Shown here: positions 27,602-36,673 of the stretch, piece after piece
How the letters are laid out: each line of letters opens with the position of its first letter
How positions within the stretch are numbered: the first letter of the stretch is position 1
DNA from: Sideroxydans lithotrophicus ES-1
Lineage (GTDB): Bacteria; Pseudomonadota; Gammaproteobacteria; Burkholderiales; Gallionellaceae
Direction of reading: 5' to 3'
DNA: 64,000 nt
Assembly: GCF_000025705.1 (NCBI RefSeq)
Contig: NC_013959.1
Coordinates: 1,665,063 to 1,729,062 of the forward strand
The notes under the pieces: model-generated
What the model was told of the DNA's origin: nothing
What the model saw: the letters and a program-made list of their open reading frames with translations, nothing else
Database searches by the model: none
Program-made: the position numbers and the translations under genes

Positions 27602-29067
27602 AGTGCTTTCTCGTTGATTGAGGTTGATGGTTGCTCCTTGCATCGCCGGACAAAAGCGACGAAACGGGTGGCCCAATAGCAACTGCCGATGGTGCGCAGA
27701 TGCGTATAGGAAGCCAACAGGTTATTCACGATCAGTCCGTCCCGGTCTCCGTCGATGCCATAGCCGCGCTCGACATGGTAAGCGAAGCGACTGTCCGGTG
27801 GAAGATTCTCCAGACTGGAATAGTGAAACTCGTGCGCCTTGATCTGCTTTGCCGGCGCATTCGGCCGCGGCCAGGGATGTGTCTCGTCTTCTTTCAAATG
27901 CACATAGCCGCGGCCGATGGGCTTCGCATGCATTTTCACATCGCCGGGAATCGCACCGACCATCTCGTAGGTACGATCCTGATACTCGATACTGCGCGCC
28001 AGGTACATCAAGCCGCCGCACTCGGCATAAACCGGCATGCCGTCTTCGATGGCTTGCCTGATCTGCGCGCGCAAGGCCGCATTCGCCTCCAGTTCGGTGG
28101 CGCATGTCTCGGGGAAGCCACCACCGATGTAGAGTGCATCCACTTCCGGCAACTGAGCATCGCGCAGTGCATCGAACGGCACCAGTTCCGCCCCCGCCGC
28201 CTCCAGTGCATCCAGGTCGTCTGCATAATAAAAGCCGAAAGAACGATCGCGCGCGATACCGATACGCACTTTCTCGCCGCAAGGCAGCGGACTCACGACG
28301 GCAGGGAATTTAATAATGTTTTTCGCGTTTGCCTCCTCGCCCGCTTGCGGGAGAGGATTGAGGTGAGGGCTTTGGTGCGGAATCGCCAGCGGCTCTTTTC
28401 GCGACAGCTCAAGCAACCTGTCCAGATCGACCTGCTCGGCGATGGCTTCGCCGATCTGCTTGATCTTGGATGTGGCCACATGCGATTCATTGCTGGGCAT
28501 CAGGCCCAGATGGCGTTCGACGATGCTGAGTCGCTCGTCATGATGGATCGCTCCGATCACCGGCACATCGGTGTAATGTTCAATGACCGCGCGCAACTTC
28601 GACTCGTGACGCGAGCCGCCGAGATTGTTGAGGATGACACCGGCGATGTCGATGTCGCGGTCGAACGCCTGATAACCGAGTATCAGCGGAGCGATGCCGC
28701 GCGTCATGCCGCGCGCGTCGATCACCAGCATCACCGGCAAGTCGAGCATCTTGGCCAGGGCCGCGTTGCTGTTGCTTCCGTCCAGCGCAAGTCCGTCGTA
28801 CAAGCCCTTGTTGCCTTCGACCAGGTTCACTTCCCGGCTATGGCGCGCAAAAGTGGCAACTATGTCGTCACGCTCCATCAGGTACAGGTCGAGGTTGCGG
28901 CAGGCATGTCCGGCTGCCTGGCTGAGCCACATCGGGTCGATATAGTCCGGGCCTTTTTTGAACGGTTGCACGACATGACCGCGCGCCTTCAACGCGGCGC
29001 ACAGTCCGATGCTGACCATGGTTTTCCCGGAGGATTTATGAGCTGCCGAAATCAGCATGCGGTTCAT
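27598..29067 (-). CDS. dsrN: DsrN, cobyrinate a,c-diamide synthase-like siroheme amidase
   Basis: The 489-residue product has an N-terminal ATP-binding amidoligase domain (about 1-230, AHKSSGKT P-loop). Its C-terminal class I glutamine amidotransferase domain begins near RIGIARDRSFGFYYADDL (about 268), with nucleophile Cys350 in AECGGLMYL. In sulfur oxidisers this CbiA-like protein is proposed to amidate siroheme for DsrAB. It is about 35 residues longer than expected at the interdomain linker (about 233-267), where the DNA contains a REP-like palindrome in frame. It follows dsrP by 18 bases and overlaps the DUF4202 gene by four. Confidence 0.92.
   Translation of the reverse strand: MNRMLISAAHKSSGKTMVSIGLCAALKARGHVVQPFKKGPDYIDPMWLSQAAGHACRNLDLYLMERDDIVATFARHSREVNLVEGNKGLYDGLALDGSNSNAALAKMLDLPVMLVIDARGMTRGIAPLILGYQAFDRDIDIAGVILNNLGGSRHESKLRAVIEHYTDVPVIGAIHHDERLSIVERHLGLMPSNESHVATSKIKQIGEAIAEQVDLDRLLELSRKEPLAIPHQSPHLNPLPQAGEEANAKNIIKFPAVVSPLPCGEKVRIGIARDRSFGFYYADDLDALEAAGAELVPFDALRDAQLPEVDALYIGGGFPETCATELEANAALRAQIRQAIEDGMPVYAECGGLMYLARSIEYQDRTYEMVGAIPGDVKMHAKPIGRGYVHLKEDETHPWPRPNAPAKQIKAHEFHYSSLENLPPDSRFAYHVERGYGIDGDRDGLIVNNLLASYTHLRTIGSCYWATRFVAFVRRCKEQPSTSINEKAL
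28335..28371. repeat. REP-like palindrome inside dsrN
   Basis: A 10-bp imperfect hairpin (CCTCGCCCGC, loop TT, GCGGGAGAGG; one mismatch) is followed by ATTGAGGTGAGGGC. This matches a dispersed palindromic element widespread between genes in proteobacteria. Read on the minus strand it encodes S-P-H-L-N-P-L-P-Q-A-G-E-E within dsrN. A second weaker copy may be present near 28268-28295, giving S-P-L-P-C-G-E-K. It is in frame and does not break the gene. Confidence 0.75.
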
Positions 29068-29085
29068 GGCAGCCTTCAGACAGAT

Positions 29086-30267
29086 TCAATCAGGGATATA
29101 GGGCTTGTCATTCGGCATGAAATTCAACACACGCACGCTGACAGTGGTGATGATGAAGGCGATCGCCAGACCGCCGAAGCCCAGCAGGAATTCATAGATC
29201 GAAGGATGATAGATGGCGATCTGTCCATCGCCGAAAGTACTGCTGACCTGATAGCCCGGAAAGATGTCGAGCGGATAGGCCTGACCGCCGATGATGAACA
29301 CATACAACAGGACGAAGGCGCCGAGGATGACCAGCAACGAGGCGACCAGCACGCAGGTGGACTTGCCCAGGCCCGGGAAATAGATCAGCAGCAAGGGGAC
29401 CAGGTTGCCGAACACGACATAGCCCCACCAGAACAGGTTCGGATAGATGCCGCCATCCACCAGGATGAAATGCTCGAACCCGGTGCGGTGTGCAAAATAC
29501 AGATTGGTCAGATGATAGGTGGCGACCATGTACAGCGCGCCGATGACAAACACGCCGAGCAGATTCCTGGTTCGCTGCAGGATCGCCGGATCGAGCGTCT
29601 TCTCGTTCCAGGTATAGATCACCTTCTGCACCACATGAAACACGGCCAATCCCCATGCAAACGACAGCACGATGAACATCGGCGGCAGTATGGCCGAGCC
29701 GTAGGCCTGGCGCGCCGTGAGAAATGCGAAGATCAGGCCGGTACCGGTGGTGAGGATGAAACGCCAGGCGAACACCGCGAGACCTGCCGGTTTCGACCAT
29801 GGATTCATGCGCCGCTCCATCATCGTCCACAAATACAAGGCAACCAGGGTGAACATGCCCGAATACAGCAGCACGTTCCAGGCGAACACCGAGGTCGGGT
29901 TGTAATTGGTGGCAGCCACGATGACGCGATCGGGCCTGCCCAAGTCCAGCATCAACACGGTCAGGCCACCTGCAAGCATGGCAATGGACAACAGGCTGGC
30001 CAGCGGTGCGCGCGCCTTGTAGATGCTCTTGCCGAACACCGAACCGATGGAAGCGACGTTCAGCACCCCGGAGGCGGCGACGATCAGGAAGATCGCGAAC
30101 ACATGCGGCATGCCCCATACGATCTGGTTGTTCATGCCGGTGATGATGTGTCCGTGCGATTCCATCATGTGCACTGCATACAATCCGGCCAGCGCAACCA
30201 AGCCGCCTGCAGCGAGCAGTACATAAAACAAACGGTTCTTGAATCGCAATGCGGTAAGGTCAGCCAT
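29086..30267 (-). CDS. dsrP: DsrP, NrfD-type quinol-interacting membrane subunit
   Basis: The 393-residue polytopic protein has about ten hydrophobic helices and is of the NrfD/HybB/PsrC family. It is the membrane partner of DsrJ and DsrO in the DsrMKJOP complex, which links the DsrC trisulfide/thiol cycle to the quinone pool. It has no signal peptide. It begins three bases after dsrO, and dsrN follows after 18 bases. Length and position match DsrP of other sulfur oxidisers. Confidence 0.95.
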   Translation of the reverse strand: MADLTALRFKNRLFYVLLAAGGLVALAGLYAVHMMESHGHIITGMNNQIVWGMPHVFAIFLIVAASGVLNVASIGSVFGKSIYKARAPLASLLSIAMLAGGLTVLMLDLGRPDRVIVAATNYNPTSVFAWNVLLYSGMFTLVALYLWTMMERRMNPWSKPAGLAVFAWRFILTTGTGLIFAFLTARQAYGSAILPPMFIVLSFAWGLAVFHVVQKVIYTWNEKTLDPAILQRTRNLLGVFVIGALYMVATYHLTNLYFAHRTGFEHFILVDGGIYPNLFWWGYVVFGNLVPLLLIYFPGLGKSTCVLVASLLVILGAFVLLYVFIIGGQAYPLDIFPGYQVSSTFGDGQIAIYHPSIYEFLLGFGGLAIAFIITTVSVRVLNFMPNDKPYIPD

Positions 30268-30270
30268 GTT

Positions 30271-30987
30271 TTAAAGCCCTTGGTAACGGATGCCAGTGTT
30301 CAATTGCAGATCGGCGCGCACCTGCACGGAAACGACGCTGCGTACCTTCTTGGCGATCTCGCTGTTCTCGTCGTTCAGGTTTCCGAACAATATGGCTTTG
30401 TTCTTGCATGCTTCTGCGCAGGCTGGTTGTTGCCCCTTGTCGATGCGTTGCACGCACAAGGTACAGGACTCCACCGTACCTTTGCCGCGCGGCACGTCCG
30501 GTTTCTGGTCAGTCAGGGGTTCGTGCACGAACGAGCGCGCCTTGTACGGGCAGGCCATCATGCAATAACGGCAGCCGATGCAGCGATGCCTGTCCACCAG
30601 CACGATGCCGTCGGCACGCTTGAATGAGGCAGCGGTCGGGCAGACATCCACACAAGGCGGTTCCGCACAGTGCTGGCACATCATCGGCAACGACAACTCG
30701 TGACCGCTGCTGATGTCCTTGAGATCGATCTTGCGTATCCATTGCGAATCGGTCGGGGCCGTGCCGCCTGACAGCCCGTTCTCCTTGTTGCAGGCGGTCA
30801 CACAATCGTTGCAACCTTGCGTACATTGAGCAGTGTCGATCAGCATCCCCCAGCGCACCTTGGAACTGGCCGCTTCCGTATTGCCACGAGCCGTTTCGAA
30901 CAACAGCATGCCCGGTGCGATCGCAACTGCCGCCGCGCCCAGAGATGTCTTCAGGAATTGTCTGCGTTGTGCGTCGGTATCGCTCAT
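30271..30987 (-). CDS. dsrO: DsrO, periplasmic iron-sulfur subunit
   Basis: The 238-residue product has a Tat signal (RRQFLKTSLGAAAVA), so it is exported folded. Four ferredoxin-type cysteine groups follow: CTQGCNDCVTAC, CQHCAEPPCVDVCP, CIGCRYCMMACP and CTLCVQRI. It transfers electrons between DsrJ and DsrP in the membrane complex. The ATG overlaps the dsrJ stop by four bases (ATGA). Confidence 0.95.
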   Translation of the reverse strand: MSDTDAQRRQFLKTSLGAAAVAIAPGMLLFETARGNTEAASSKVRWGMLIDTAQCTQGCNDCVTACNKENGLSGGTAPTDSQWIRKIDLKDISSGHELSLPMMCQHCAEPPCVDVCPTAASFKRADGIVLVDRHRCIGCRYCMMACPYKARSFVHEPLTDQKPDVPRGKGTVESCTLCVQRIDKGQQPACAEACKNKAILFGNLNDENSEIAKKVRSVVSVQVRADLQLNTGIRYQGL

Positions 30988-31352
30988 TTTTCATCCTTCA
31001 TGGCGAGCGCCGTCTGGCGTTTGCTGGAATGACATTCGAAGCAATCGATCTTGACCGCCTCATAGCGGTGGCAACCCACACAGAAACTGTCGTCACGCGC
31101 AATCACGCTGTTGTCCTTCAGACTGGCATGGCAATCCACACAATTCTTCATGCTGACCTGATCATCGCGTATGCCCTTGCGCACCGTCTCGTCGCGCTGA
31201 TGTATGAGCAGGTGCATATGGTTCTTGCGCATCCACTGCGGGTCTCGTACACAGTGCCCACCCTTGCCGATGTCCAGCTTGGGTGCATTCGCATCAGCAG
31301 CCCAGGTCATCGGGATGCACAGGCAAAGCAGCAGGGATACGAGCAGTCTCAT
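30984..31352 (-). CDS. dsrJ: DsrJ, triheme cytochrome c
   Basis: The 122-residue product has a Sec signal peptide (MRLLVSLLLCLCIPMTWA) and three heme-binding CxxCH motifs: CVDCH, CVGCH and CFECH. A conserved single cysteine (GHCVRDP), proposed in DsrJ to be an unusual heme ligand, is also present. It is the periplasmic cytochrome of DsrMKJOP. The start at 31352 was chosen because the signal peptide begins there and it shares a base with the dsrL stop (TAATG). Confidence 0.93.
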   Translation of the reverse strand: MRLLVSLLLCLCIPMTWAADANAPKLDIGKGGHCVRDPQWMRKNHMHLLIHQRDETVRKGIRDDQVSMKNCVDCHASLKDNSVIARDDSFCVGCHRYEAVKIDCFECHSSKRQTALAMKDEK

Positions 31353-33322
31353 TATTCGCCCAGGCCCATTTGGATATAACCGGTCGGACATACATCCGCG
31401 CAGATATGGCAACCGATGCACTTGTCATAGTCGGTTGCAACATAACGCCCCAAGGTAGACTCAGTCTTCTTCACGCGGTACACGGCGGTCTGCGGGCAAT
31501 ACACCACACAGTTGTCGCATTCGAAGCACATGCCGCAACTCATGCAACGCTTGGCTTCCGCCACGGCCTGTTTCTCATCCAGCACCCCCAGACGATCCTG
31601 GAAGTTGCCCAGCGCGCTGTCCTTATCGAGCGTGGTCACTGCCCGCTGATTGCGCGCCACATAGGCGAAATGACCAAGGAATAGCTTGTCATGCGGAATG
31701 ATGTAGCGGTCGGAACGGTTGTCGAAATTGTGCACCGCTACGTTCGTATCGCAGGTACCGCGGATCGGCTCGTGGATCTCCTTGATCTCGAGACCCTTCT
31801 CGGCCATCTTGCGCATCAGGTCGAACTGGTGAGCATCGATCTTCGGACGCTTCTCCAGATCGCGACCCAGCATGAAGTTATGGATGCCATCGGCAGCGAT
31901 CGAACCGTGGCCGATCGCGGTGGTCAGCAGATGCGGACGGATAACGTCGCCGCCGGCGAACACCCCGGGCTGTCCGTTCACGACATAGTTGCGGTCGGTG
32001 GAGACGGCGCCCTTGCCATTGTCGAATTGTTCCAAACCGGTGAAATCGACTGCCTGTCCGATCGCAGACACGATCAGGTCGGCCTCGATGTCATGCTCGC
32101 TGCCCTCGATGTTCTTGATCTCAAGCTTGCCGCCCGCCAGTTTGGCTTCGCACTTTGCCACTCGCAATGCAGTGGCGCGGCCGTTCGCATCGCGTACGAT
32201 GCCGACAGGTGCCAAGCTGCCGAGGATGTGGATACCTTCCGCCAGCGCCTGCTCGATCTCGTGCTTGTTCGCCTGCATCTTGTCGATGTTGAAGATCGAG
32301 GTCAGCGTGACTTCTGCGCCTTGTTTAGCGGAAATGTCGGCCACGTCGTGAGCCATGCGCCCGGCGATGGCGAGCTCGGCATCGGTCGGCTTGGCATGCG
32401 CGATATGACCCAGACGACGAGCCACGGTCGCCACGTCGATGGATGTATCGCCGCCGCCCACTACCACCACGCGCTTGCCGACATGCTGCAAACGGCCGTC
32501 GTTGAAGGCTTTCAGGAATGCGGTCGCGGTCACCACATTCGGTGCTGCGCTATCGGCGATAGGTAGCGCACGGCCTGCCTGTGCGCCCATGCCCAGGAAT
32601 ACTGAGTCAAACTCCTTGCGGATCTGCTCCAGAGTGATGTCGGTACCGACGCGGCATTTCATGCGCGTCTTCACGCCAAGGTCCAGAATGCGCTGGATCT
32701 CGGCATCCAGCACTTCGCGGGGCGTACGGAAACCCGGGATGCCGTAACGCATCATGCCGCCGAGAAATTCATGCTCGTCGAATATGGTGACTTCGTGCCC
32801 CTTCAACACCAGTTGATAGGCACAGGACAAACCAGCGGGTCCACCGCCAAGAATGGCGACCTTCTTGCCGCTAGGAGCGACATTCGGTTTGTTGAACTTG
32901 AGCTTGTTGGCAATCGCATATTCGCCGAGGAAATGCTCGACCGAGTTGATGCCGACGTGGTCCTCGACCTCGTTGCGGTTGCAGCCGCTTTCGCATGGTG
33001 CGGGACATACACGTCCCATCACCGACGGGAACGGGTTGGCTTCGGTCAGCCTGCGCCATGCATATTCTTGCCACGGCATGGTCGGTTTGCCATCGGCACC
33101 GACCGGAGGTTTTTCGGTTCCGCGCACGACGGCCAGATAGCCGCGGATATCCTCGCCAGCCGGGCAACTACCCTGGCACGGGGGCGTGGACTGGATATAG
33201 GTCGGGCATTTATAGGAATAGCTGGACTGAAAGATCTTTTCATTCAGGCGCTTGACTTTGTTGTCGCCATCCTTGTAGCGACGGAACGTGATCTTTTGCG
33301 GGGTTTCGGTAGTTACTGACAT
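31352..33322 (-). CDS. dsrL: DsrL, iron-sulfur flavoprotein NAD(P)H:acceptor oxidoreductase
   Basis: The 656-residue product is similar to the small subunit of glutamate synthase. It has an N-terminal cysteine cluster (CQGSCPAGEDI), FAD site GGGPAGLSCAYQL, NAD(P) site VVGGGDTSIDVA, and C-terminal [4Fe-4S] motifs CMSCGMCFECDNCVVYCP and CIGCHICADVCP. In sulfur oxidisers DsrL is the physiological partner of reverse DsrAB, passing electrons to NAD(P)+. Its presence, with dsrEFH, marks this cluster as oxidative. It lies 15 bases after dsrK. Confidence 0.95.
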   Translation of the reverse strand: MSVTTETPQKITFRRYKDGDNKVKRLNEKIFQSSYSYKCPTYIQSTPPCQGSCPAGEDIRGYLAVVRGTEKPPVGADGKPTMPWQEYAWRRLTEANPFPSVMGRVCPAPCESGCNRNEVEDHVGINSVEHFLGEYAIANKLKFNKPNVAPSGKKVAILGGGPAGLSCAYQLVLKGHEVTIFDEHEFLGGMMRYGIPGFRTPREVLDAEIQRILDLGVKTRMKCRVGTDITLEQIRKEFDSVFLGMGAQAGRALPIADSAAPNVVTATAFLKAFNDGRLQHVGKRVVVVGGGDTSIDVATVARRLGHIAHAKPTDAELAIAGRMAHDVADISAKQGAEVTLTSIFNIDKMQANKHEIEQALAEGIHILGSLAPVGIVRDANGRATALRVAKCEAKLAGGKLEIKNIEGSEHDIEADLIVSAIGQAVDFTGLEQFDNGKGAVSTDRNYVVNGQPGVFAGGDVIRPHLLTTAIGHGSIAADGIHNFMLGRDLEKRPKIDAHQFDLMRKMAEKGLEIKEIHEPIRGTCDTNVAVHNFDNRSDRYIIPHDKLFLGHFAYVARNQRAVTTLDKDSALGNFQDRLGVLDEKQAVAEAKRCMSCGMCFECDNCVVYCPQTAVYRVKKTESTLGRYVATDYDKCIGCHICADVCPTGYIQMGLGE

Positions 33323-33337
33323 TTCGCCTTCTCCTCG

Positions 33338-34867
33338 TTATTTCTGACCCAACTGGATCGCATTGCTTACCAGCTGATGCACACCACCCACCATCTTTCT
33401 GTCGAATCCATAGATGGGCATAACCTTCGTAAATTGAGCCTTGCAGATGGCGCAAATAGTCGCCATGAAATTGACGCCGTGCTCGTCCACCGTCTGTTGC
33501 AGCACTTCCATGCGCGGCAATGCGCCCTTGACACGCAAATCAAGCAGATCGTCGGTGAGCAGGCCGCCGCCGCCGCCGCAGCAGAAGGTCTGCTCACGCG
33601 TGGTATTGGGTGCCATCTCGACGAAGTTGTTGGCGACCGCCTTGATGATGTTGCGCGGGATCTCGAACTGCCCTCCGGGCAGATCCCCCATGCGCGAACC
33701 GCGCGCCACATTGCAGGAATCGTGGAACGTGATGATGTATTTGTCGTTAGCCGTTTTATCGAAGGTCAGGCGCTCGTCCTGGATCATGTCCCAGGTGAAT
33801 TCGCAGATATGCGCTGGCTGTTTGTAGCGATGATCCAGCTGCTTCTGCAGCATCTGCGCAAAGCGGTCGTTGGGATCTGCACCATCGCCTACACCGGTCA
33901 AGGTATTCCAGAAACTGTACGCTACGCGCCAGGCATGGCCGCACTCGCCCACCACGATGCGCTTGACTCCCAGCTCCAGCGCGGCCTGACGGATACGCAT
34001 GGCAATGGTACGCAGCTGGTCGTAGTTGCCGATGAACATGCCGAAGTTGCCAGCTTCCGACGACATTGACGACAGCGTCCAACTGGTGCCTGTAGCATGG
34101 AACACCTTGGCATAGCCGATCAGGCTGTCGATATGCGGCTCGGCAAAAAAATCGGCAGAAGGCGTGACGAGCAGCACTTCCGCTCCCTTCACGTCCATGG
34201 GGAAACGCACATCAATACCGGTGGCGTCTTTGACATCCTCTTCCAGACCTTCGAGCGTATCGCGCAACGCAGGGCCCGGCAGGCCAAGATTGTTGCCGAT
34301 CTTGTGCACTTTGCCGATGATCTCGTTGGAATACTTCTGTCCATATCCGACAGTGTCAAGTATCTCGCGCGCGGCCATAGTGATCTCTGCCGTGTCTATG
34401 CCATAGGGGCAAAACACCGAGCAACGGCGACATTCTGAACATTGATTGAAATAGTTGTACCACTCGTCCAGCACTTCGCGCGTCAAATCGCGCGCGCCAA
34501 CCAGTTTCGGAAACAGCTTGCCGGGCAAGGTAAAGTAGCGGCGATATACGCTGCGCAACAGGTCCTGGCGCGCCACCGGCATGTTTTTCGGATCTTGCGT
34601 GCCGATGAAATAGTGGCATTTGTCGGAACAGGCGCCGCAATGTACGCAGGCGTCCATGAATACTTTGAGCGAACGATATTTGGACAGCAAGTCGCCCATT
34701 TTCGCGATGGCTCGATCATGCCAGTCTTCCACCAGTTGCCCGGGGAAGCCGAGGGCCTCGTTAAGCTTATCGCTGGCAACAAATGGTCCTTTGCCTTCCA
34801 TTGAACCCGGCTTGAGCGCAGGAATGATGGGAATGGTGCGATAGGCCGGTGCAGTGATGTCTGCCAT
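33338..34867 (-). CDS. dsrK: DsrK, HdrD-like iron-sulfur subunit
   Basis: The 509-residue cytoplasmic-facing subunit has ferredoxin motifs CVHCGACSDKCHYF and CSECRRCSVFCPYG. Its CCG-type catalytic cluster resembles that of heterodisulfide reductase (DSCNVARGS and EQTFCCGGGGG). It is proposed to act on DsrC, interconverting thiol and disulfide or trisulfide forms, with DsrM as membrane partner. It begins one base after the dsrM stop. Confidence 0.95.
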   Translation of the reverse strand: MADITAPAYRTIPIIPALKPGSMEGKGPFVASDKLNEALGFPGQLVEDWHDRAIAKMGDLLSKYRSLKVFMDACVHCGACSDKCHYFIGTQDPKNMPVARQDLLRSVYRRYFTLPGKLFPKLVGARDLTREVLDEWYNYFNQCSECRRCSVFCPYGIDTAEITMAAREILDTVGYGQKYSNEIIGKVHKIGNNLGLPGPALRDTLEGLEEDVKDATGIDVRFPMDVKGAEVLLVTPSADFFAEPHIDSLIGYAKVFHATGTSWTLSSMSSEAGNFGMFIGNYDQLRTIAMRIRQAALELGVKRIVVGECGHAWRVAYSFWNTLTGVGDGADPNDRFAQMLQKQLDHRYKQPAHICEFTWDMIQDERLTFDKTANDKYIITFHDSCNVARGSRMGDLPGGQFEIPRNIIKAVANNFVEMAPNTTREQTFCCGGGGGLLTDDLLDLRVKGALPRMEVLQQTVDEHGVNFMATICAICKAQFTKVMPIYGFDRKMVGGVHQLVSNAIQLGQK

Positions 34868-34868
34868 T

Positions 34869-35600
34869 TCAGCTCTTCTCCGATTCCAGTTTGGCAGCCC
34901 AGGTGCTCAGATGACGGTGCTCGCGAGGATCGTCCTTCTGATTGCGGGTCGGTGAAAAAAAGACTCCTGGTGCGTGCAGCAATTTGCTGAAGGGGAACAC
35001 GACCAGGAGCGACACAACCAAAGATAAATGCACGATCAACAACAGATCGGCAGGCAGCGCCTGGATATTCAGGTGCATCAAACCGAGAAAGAACTCCTTC
35101 ACGGCGATCACATCAGTGTGCGCCAGGAACTTCATCGACAAACCCGAAGCAGCGATACCCATGAGCAACAGCAGCATCAGATGATCGGACGGTGTCGAAA
35201 TGTAGCGGATGCGTTCGACGAACAGTCGACGCAGCCACAATCCGCCCAAGCCGAGCAGCATGGTGATGCCTGCATACATGCCGAACGGCTGAATGAAAGC
35301 GACCCAACCCCATACCGGCTCGGTGAAATAGCGCAAGTGCCTCAACAACACCAGCAGCAAGCTGGCGTGGAACAACCACCCCGCTGCCCAGGTCCACAGA
35401 TTGGCCTTGAACAGACTCTCGAAGAACACCACCTCGCGCGTCATGCGCAACACTACGCCGCCATTGGTGGTCGGCGCAGGTGTGGTCGGTATCTTCAGAG
35501 GCGCCGGGGTGCGTGCGTAGGAGTTGATGCGATAGAGCAAACCTACGACAAACAACAGCGTAGCGAGATAAAACAAGATCGCAAAGACCATGCTCGTCAT
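34869..35600 (-). CDS. dsrM: DsrM, NarI-like cytochrome b membrane subunit
   Basis: The 243-residue integral membrane protein has about five helices and histidines placed for two b hemes (for example LFHASLLLVLLRHLRYF and VHLSLVVSLLVV). It is of the NarI/HdrE type. It exchanges electrons between the quinone pool and DsrK. It lies 27 bases after dsrC. Confidence 0.93.
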   Translation of the reverse strand: MTSMVFAILFYLATLLFVVGLLYRINSYARTPAPLKIPTTPAPTTNGGVVLRMTREVVFFESLFKANLWTWAAGWLFHASLLLVLLRHLRYFTEPVWGWVAFIQPFGMYAGITMLLGLGGLWLRRLFVERIRYISTPSDHLMLLLLMGIAASGLSMKFLAHTDVIAVKEFFLGLMHLNIQALPADLLLIVHLSLVVSLLVVFPFSKLLHAPGVFFSPTRNQKDDPREHRHLSTWAAKLESEKS

Positions 35601-35627
35601 GAGTGAGTCCCTATCGCCGATCCAGAA

Positions 35628-35963
35628 TCAAACGCAACCGGTTGGTTTGGGCAGACCAGCGATCTTGCACGCCTGCTTGCCTGGGCCATAAGGGAACAGA
35701 CCATACAGATATTCGCTGTTGCCTTTTTCCGCACCCAGTTTCTTGCCGATTGCCTTGGTCAGGACACGCACGGCCGGAGCGATCTGATATTCCTCGAAAT
35801 ACTCGCGCAGGAAATTGACGACTTCCCAGTGCTGTTCGGTCATCGTGACGTTCTCGGTCTGTGCGATGTAATTCGCGACTTCGGTATTCCAATCGGCCAG
35901 GTTGGTCAGATAACCCTCTTCGTCCGTTTCGTAAGTTTTACCGCCGACTTCGATAGTTGCCAT
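35628..35963 (-). CDS. dsrC: DsrC, sulfur carrier with two C-terminal cysteines
   Basis: The 111-residue product carries both functional cysteines on the swinging C-terminal arm: Cys99 in GKQACKIAG and Cys110 as the penultimate residue in PTGCV. It receives sulfur from the DsrEFH/TusA relay, presents it as a persulfide to DsrAB and is recycled at DsrMK. A paralogue lacking both cysteines is encoded at 40567-40896. Confidence 0.96.
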   Translation of the reverse strand: MATIEVGGKTYETDEEGYLTNLADWNTEVANYIAQTENVTMTEQHWEVVNFLREYFEEYQIAPAVRVLTKAIGKKLGAEKGNSEYLYGLFPYGPGKQACKIAGLPKPTGCV

Positions 35964-35990
35964 GCTGATTCTCCTTCTGTGTGTTACTGA

Positions 35991-36287
35991 TTAAAGCCAC
36001 GATTGGCAGGATTTGTTGCTGCTAGTCAGATCGACGAAGCCGCCATAGTCTACAGGCGATACGCCATCGATAAGCCGATCGCCGAGGCCACGCGCATCCA
36101 GATCCGGCATCAGGACATGGAACTTGAACTGCCCCATTGCCGCGCGCAATCTGGCTTCAGCCGCATTGCCGCGCGTTGCGGCATAGACCGCATCCTCGAT
36201 AAGCAGTATGTCCCCACCTGTTGCCGTGTTCAAACAAGTGTCCAGCGTTACGCTGGTCAGGGGCGATTTGTTGATGATATGTAACAT
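35991..36287 (-). CDS. dsrH: DsrH, sulfur-transfer subunit
   Basis: The 98-residue DsrH/TusB-family protein is a subunit of the alpha2beta2gamma2 DsrEFH complex. It retains the conserved cysteine in LDTCLNTATGGD (position 18, corresponding to Cys20 in other DsrH). It lies nine bases after dsrF and 27 before dsrC. The complex moves persulfide sulfur from TusA to DsrC. Confidence 0.93.
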   Translation of the reverse strand: MLHIINKSPLTSVTLDTCLNTATGGDILLIEDAVYAATRGNAAEARLRAAMGQFKFHVLMPDLDARGLGDRLIDGVSPVDYGGFVDLTSSNKSCQSWL

Positions 36288-36296
36288 GATTCCCCC

Positions 36297-36662
36297 TCAG
36301 AAACTCAAGACCACGTCTTGCTCATCCATCAGCTTGCCCATTTCGGCACGGCTGAGCACAGTGACAGGCACTATAAAATCATCCTCAGTTAGACCACGGG
36401 CATCCATAGCTTCTTTTTCGGCATAAAGCTTTTCGACATCGTAGTCTTCCAGGGCACGATAGGCAGGCGAGAAGTTCTTCGTCTCGATCCCTTTCGTCTG
36501 CTGGCCCTTTTTCAACTGATATACGCCATCATCCAGGAACACCAGCGACACGTCCTGGTCGAAAGCCGCAGAGATCAGTACCACCTCGAGCGACTCCAGT
36601 GCGTAGATCGTGCCGTAAGGAGCCTTGCGGTTGACGAACATGAATTTTTTTGCATCACTCAT
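36297..36662 (-). CDS. dsrF: DsrF, sulfur-transfer subunit
   Basis: The 121-residue DsrF/TusC-family subunit begins with the typical MFVNRKAPYGTIYALESLEV strand-loop. DsrF has no catalytic cysteine in the family, and none is present here. It is structural for the DsrEFH hexamer. It sits between dsrE and dsrH with gaps of about ten bases. Confidence 0.93.
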   Translation of the reverse strand: MSDAKKFMFVNRKAPYGTIYALESLEVVLISAAFDQDVSLVFLDDGVYQLKKGQQTKGIETKNFSPAYRALEDYDVEKLYAEKEAMDARGLTEDDFIVPVTVLSRAEMGKLMDEQDVVLSF

Positions 36663-36673
36663 TCCGTCTCTCC

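Noticed and set aside
27631-30627. A plus-strand open frame of 998 codons
   Set aside because: It is antisense to dsrN, dsrP and dsrO, whose motifs and junction overlaps are clear. Its product is low in recognisable domains and rich in His/Arg/Gln, as expected of a GC-rich antisense shadow.
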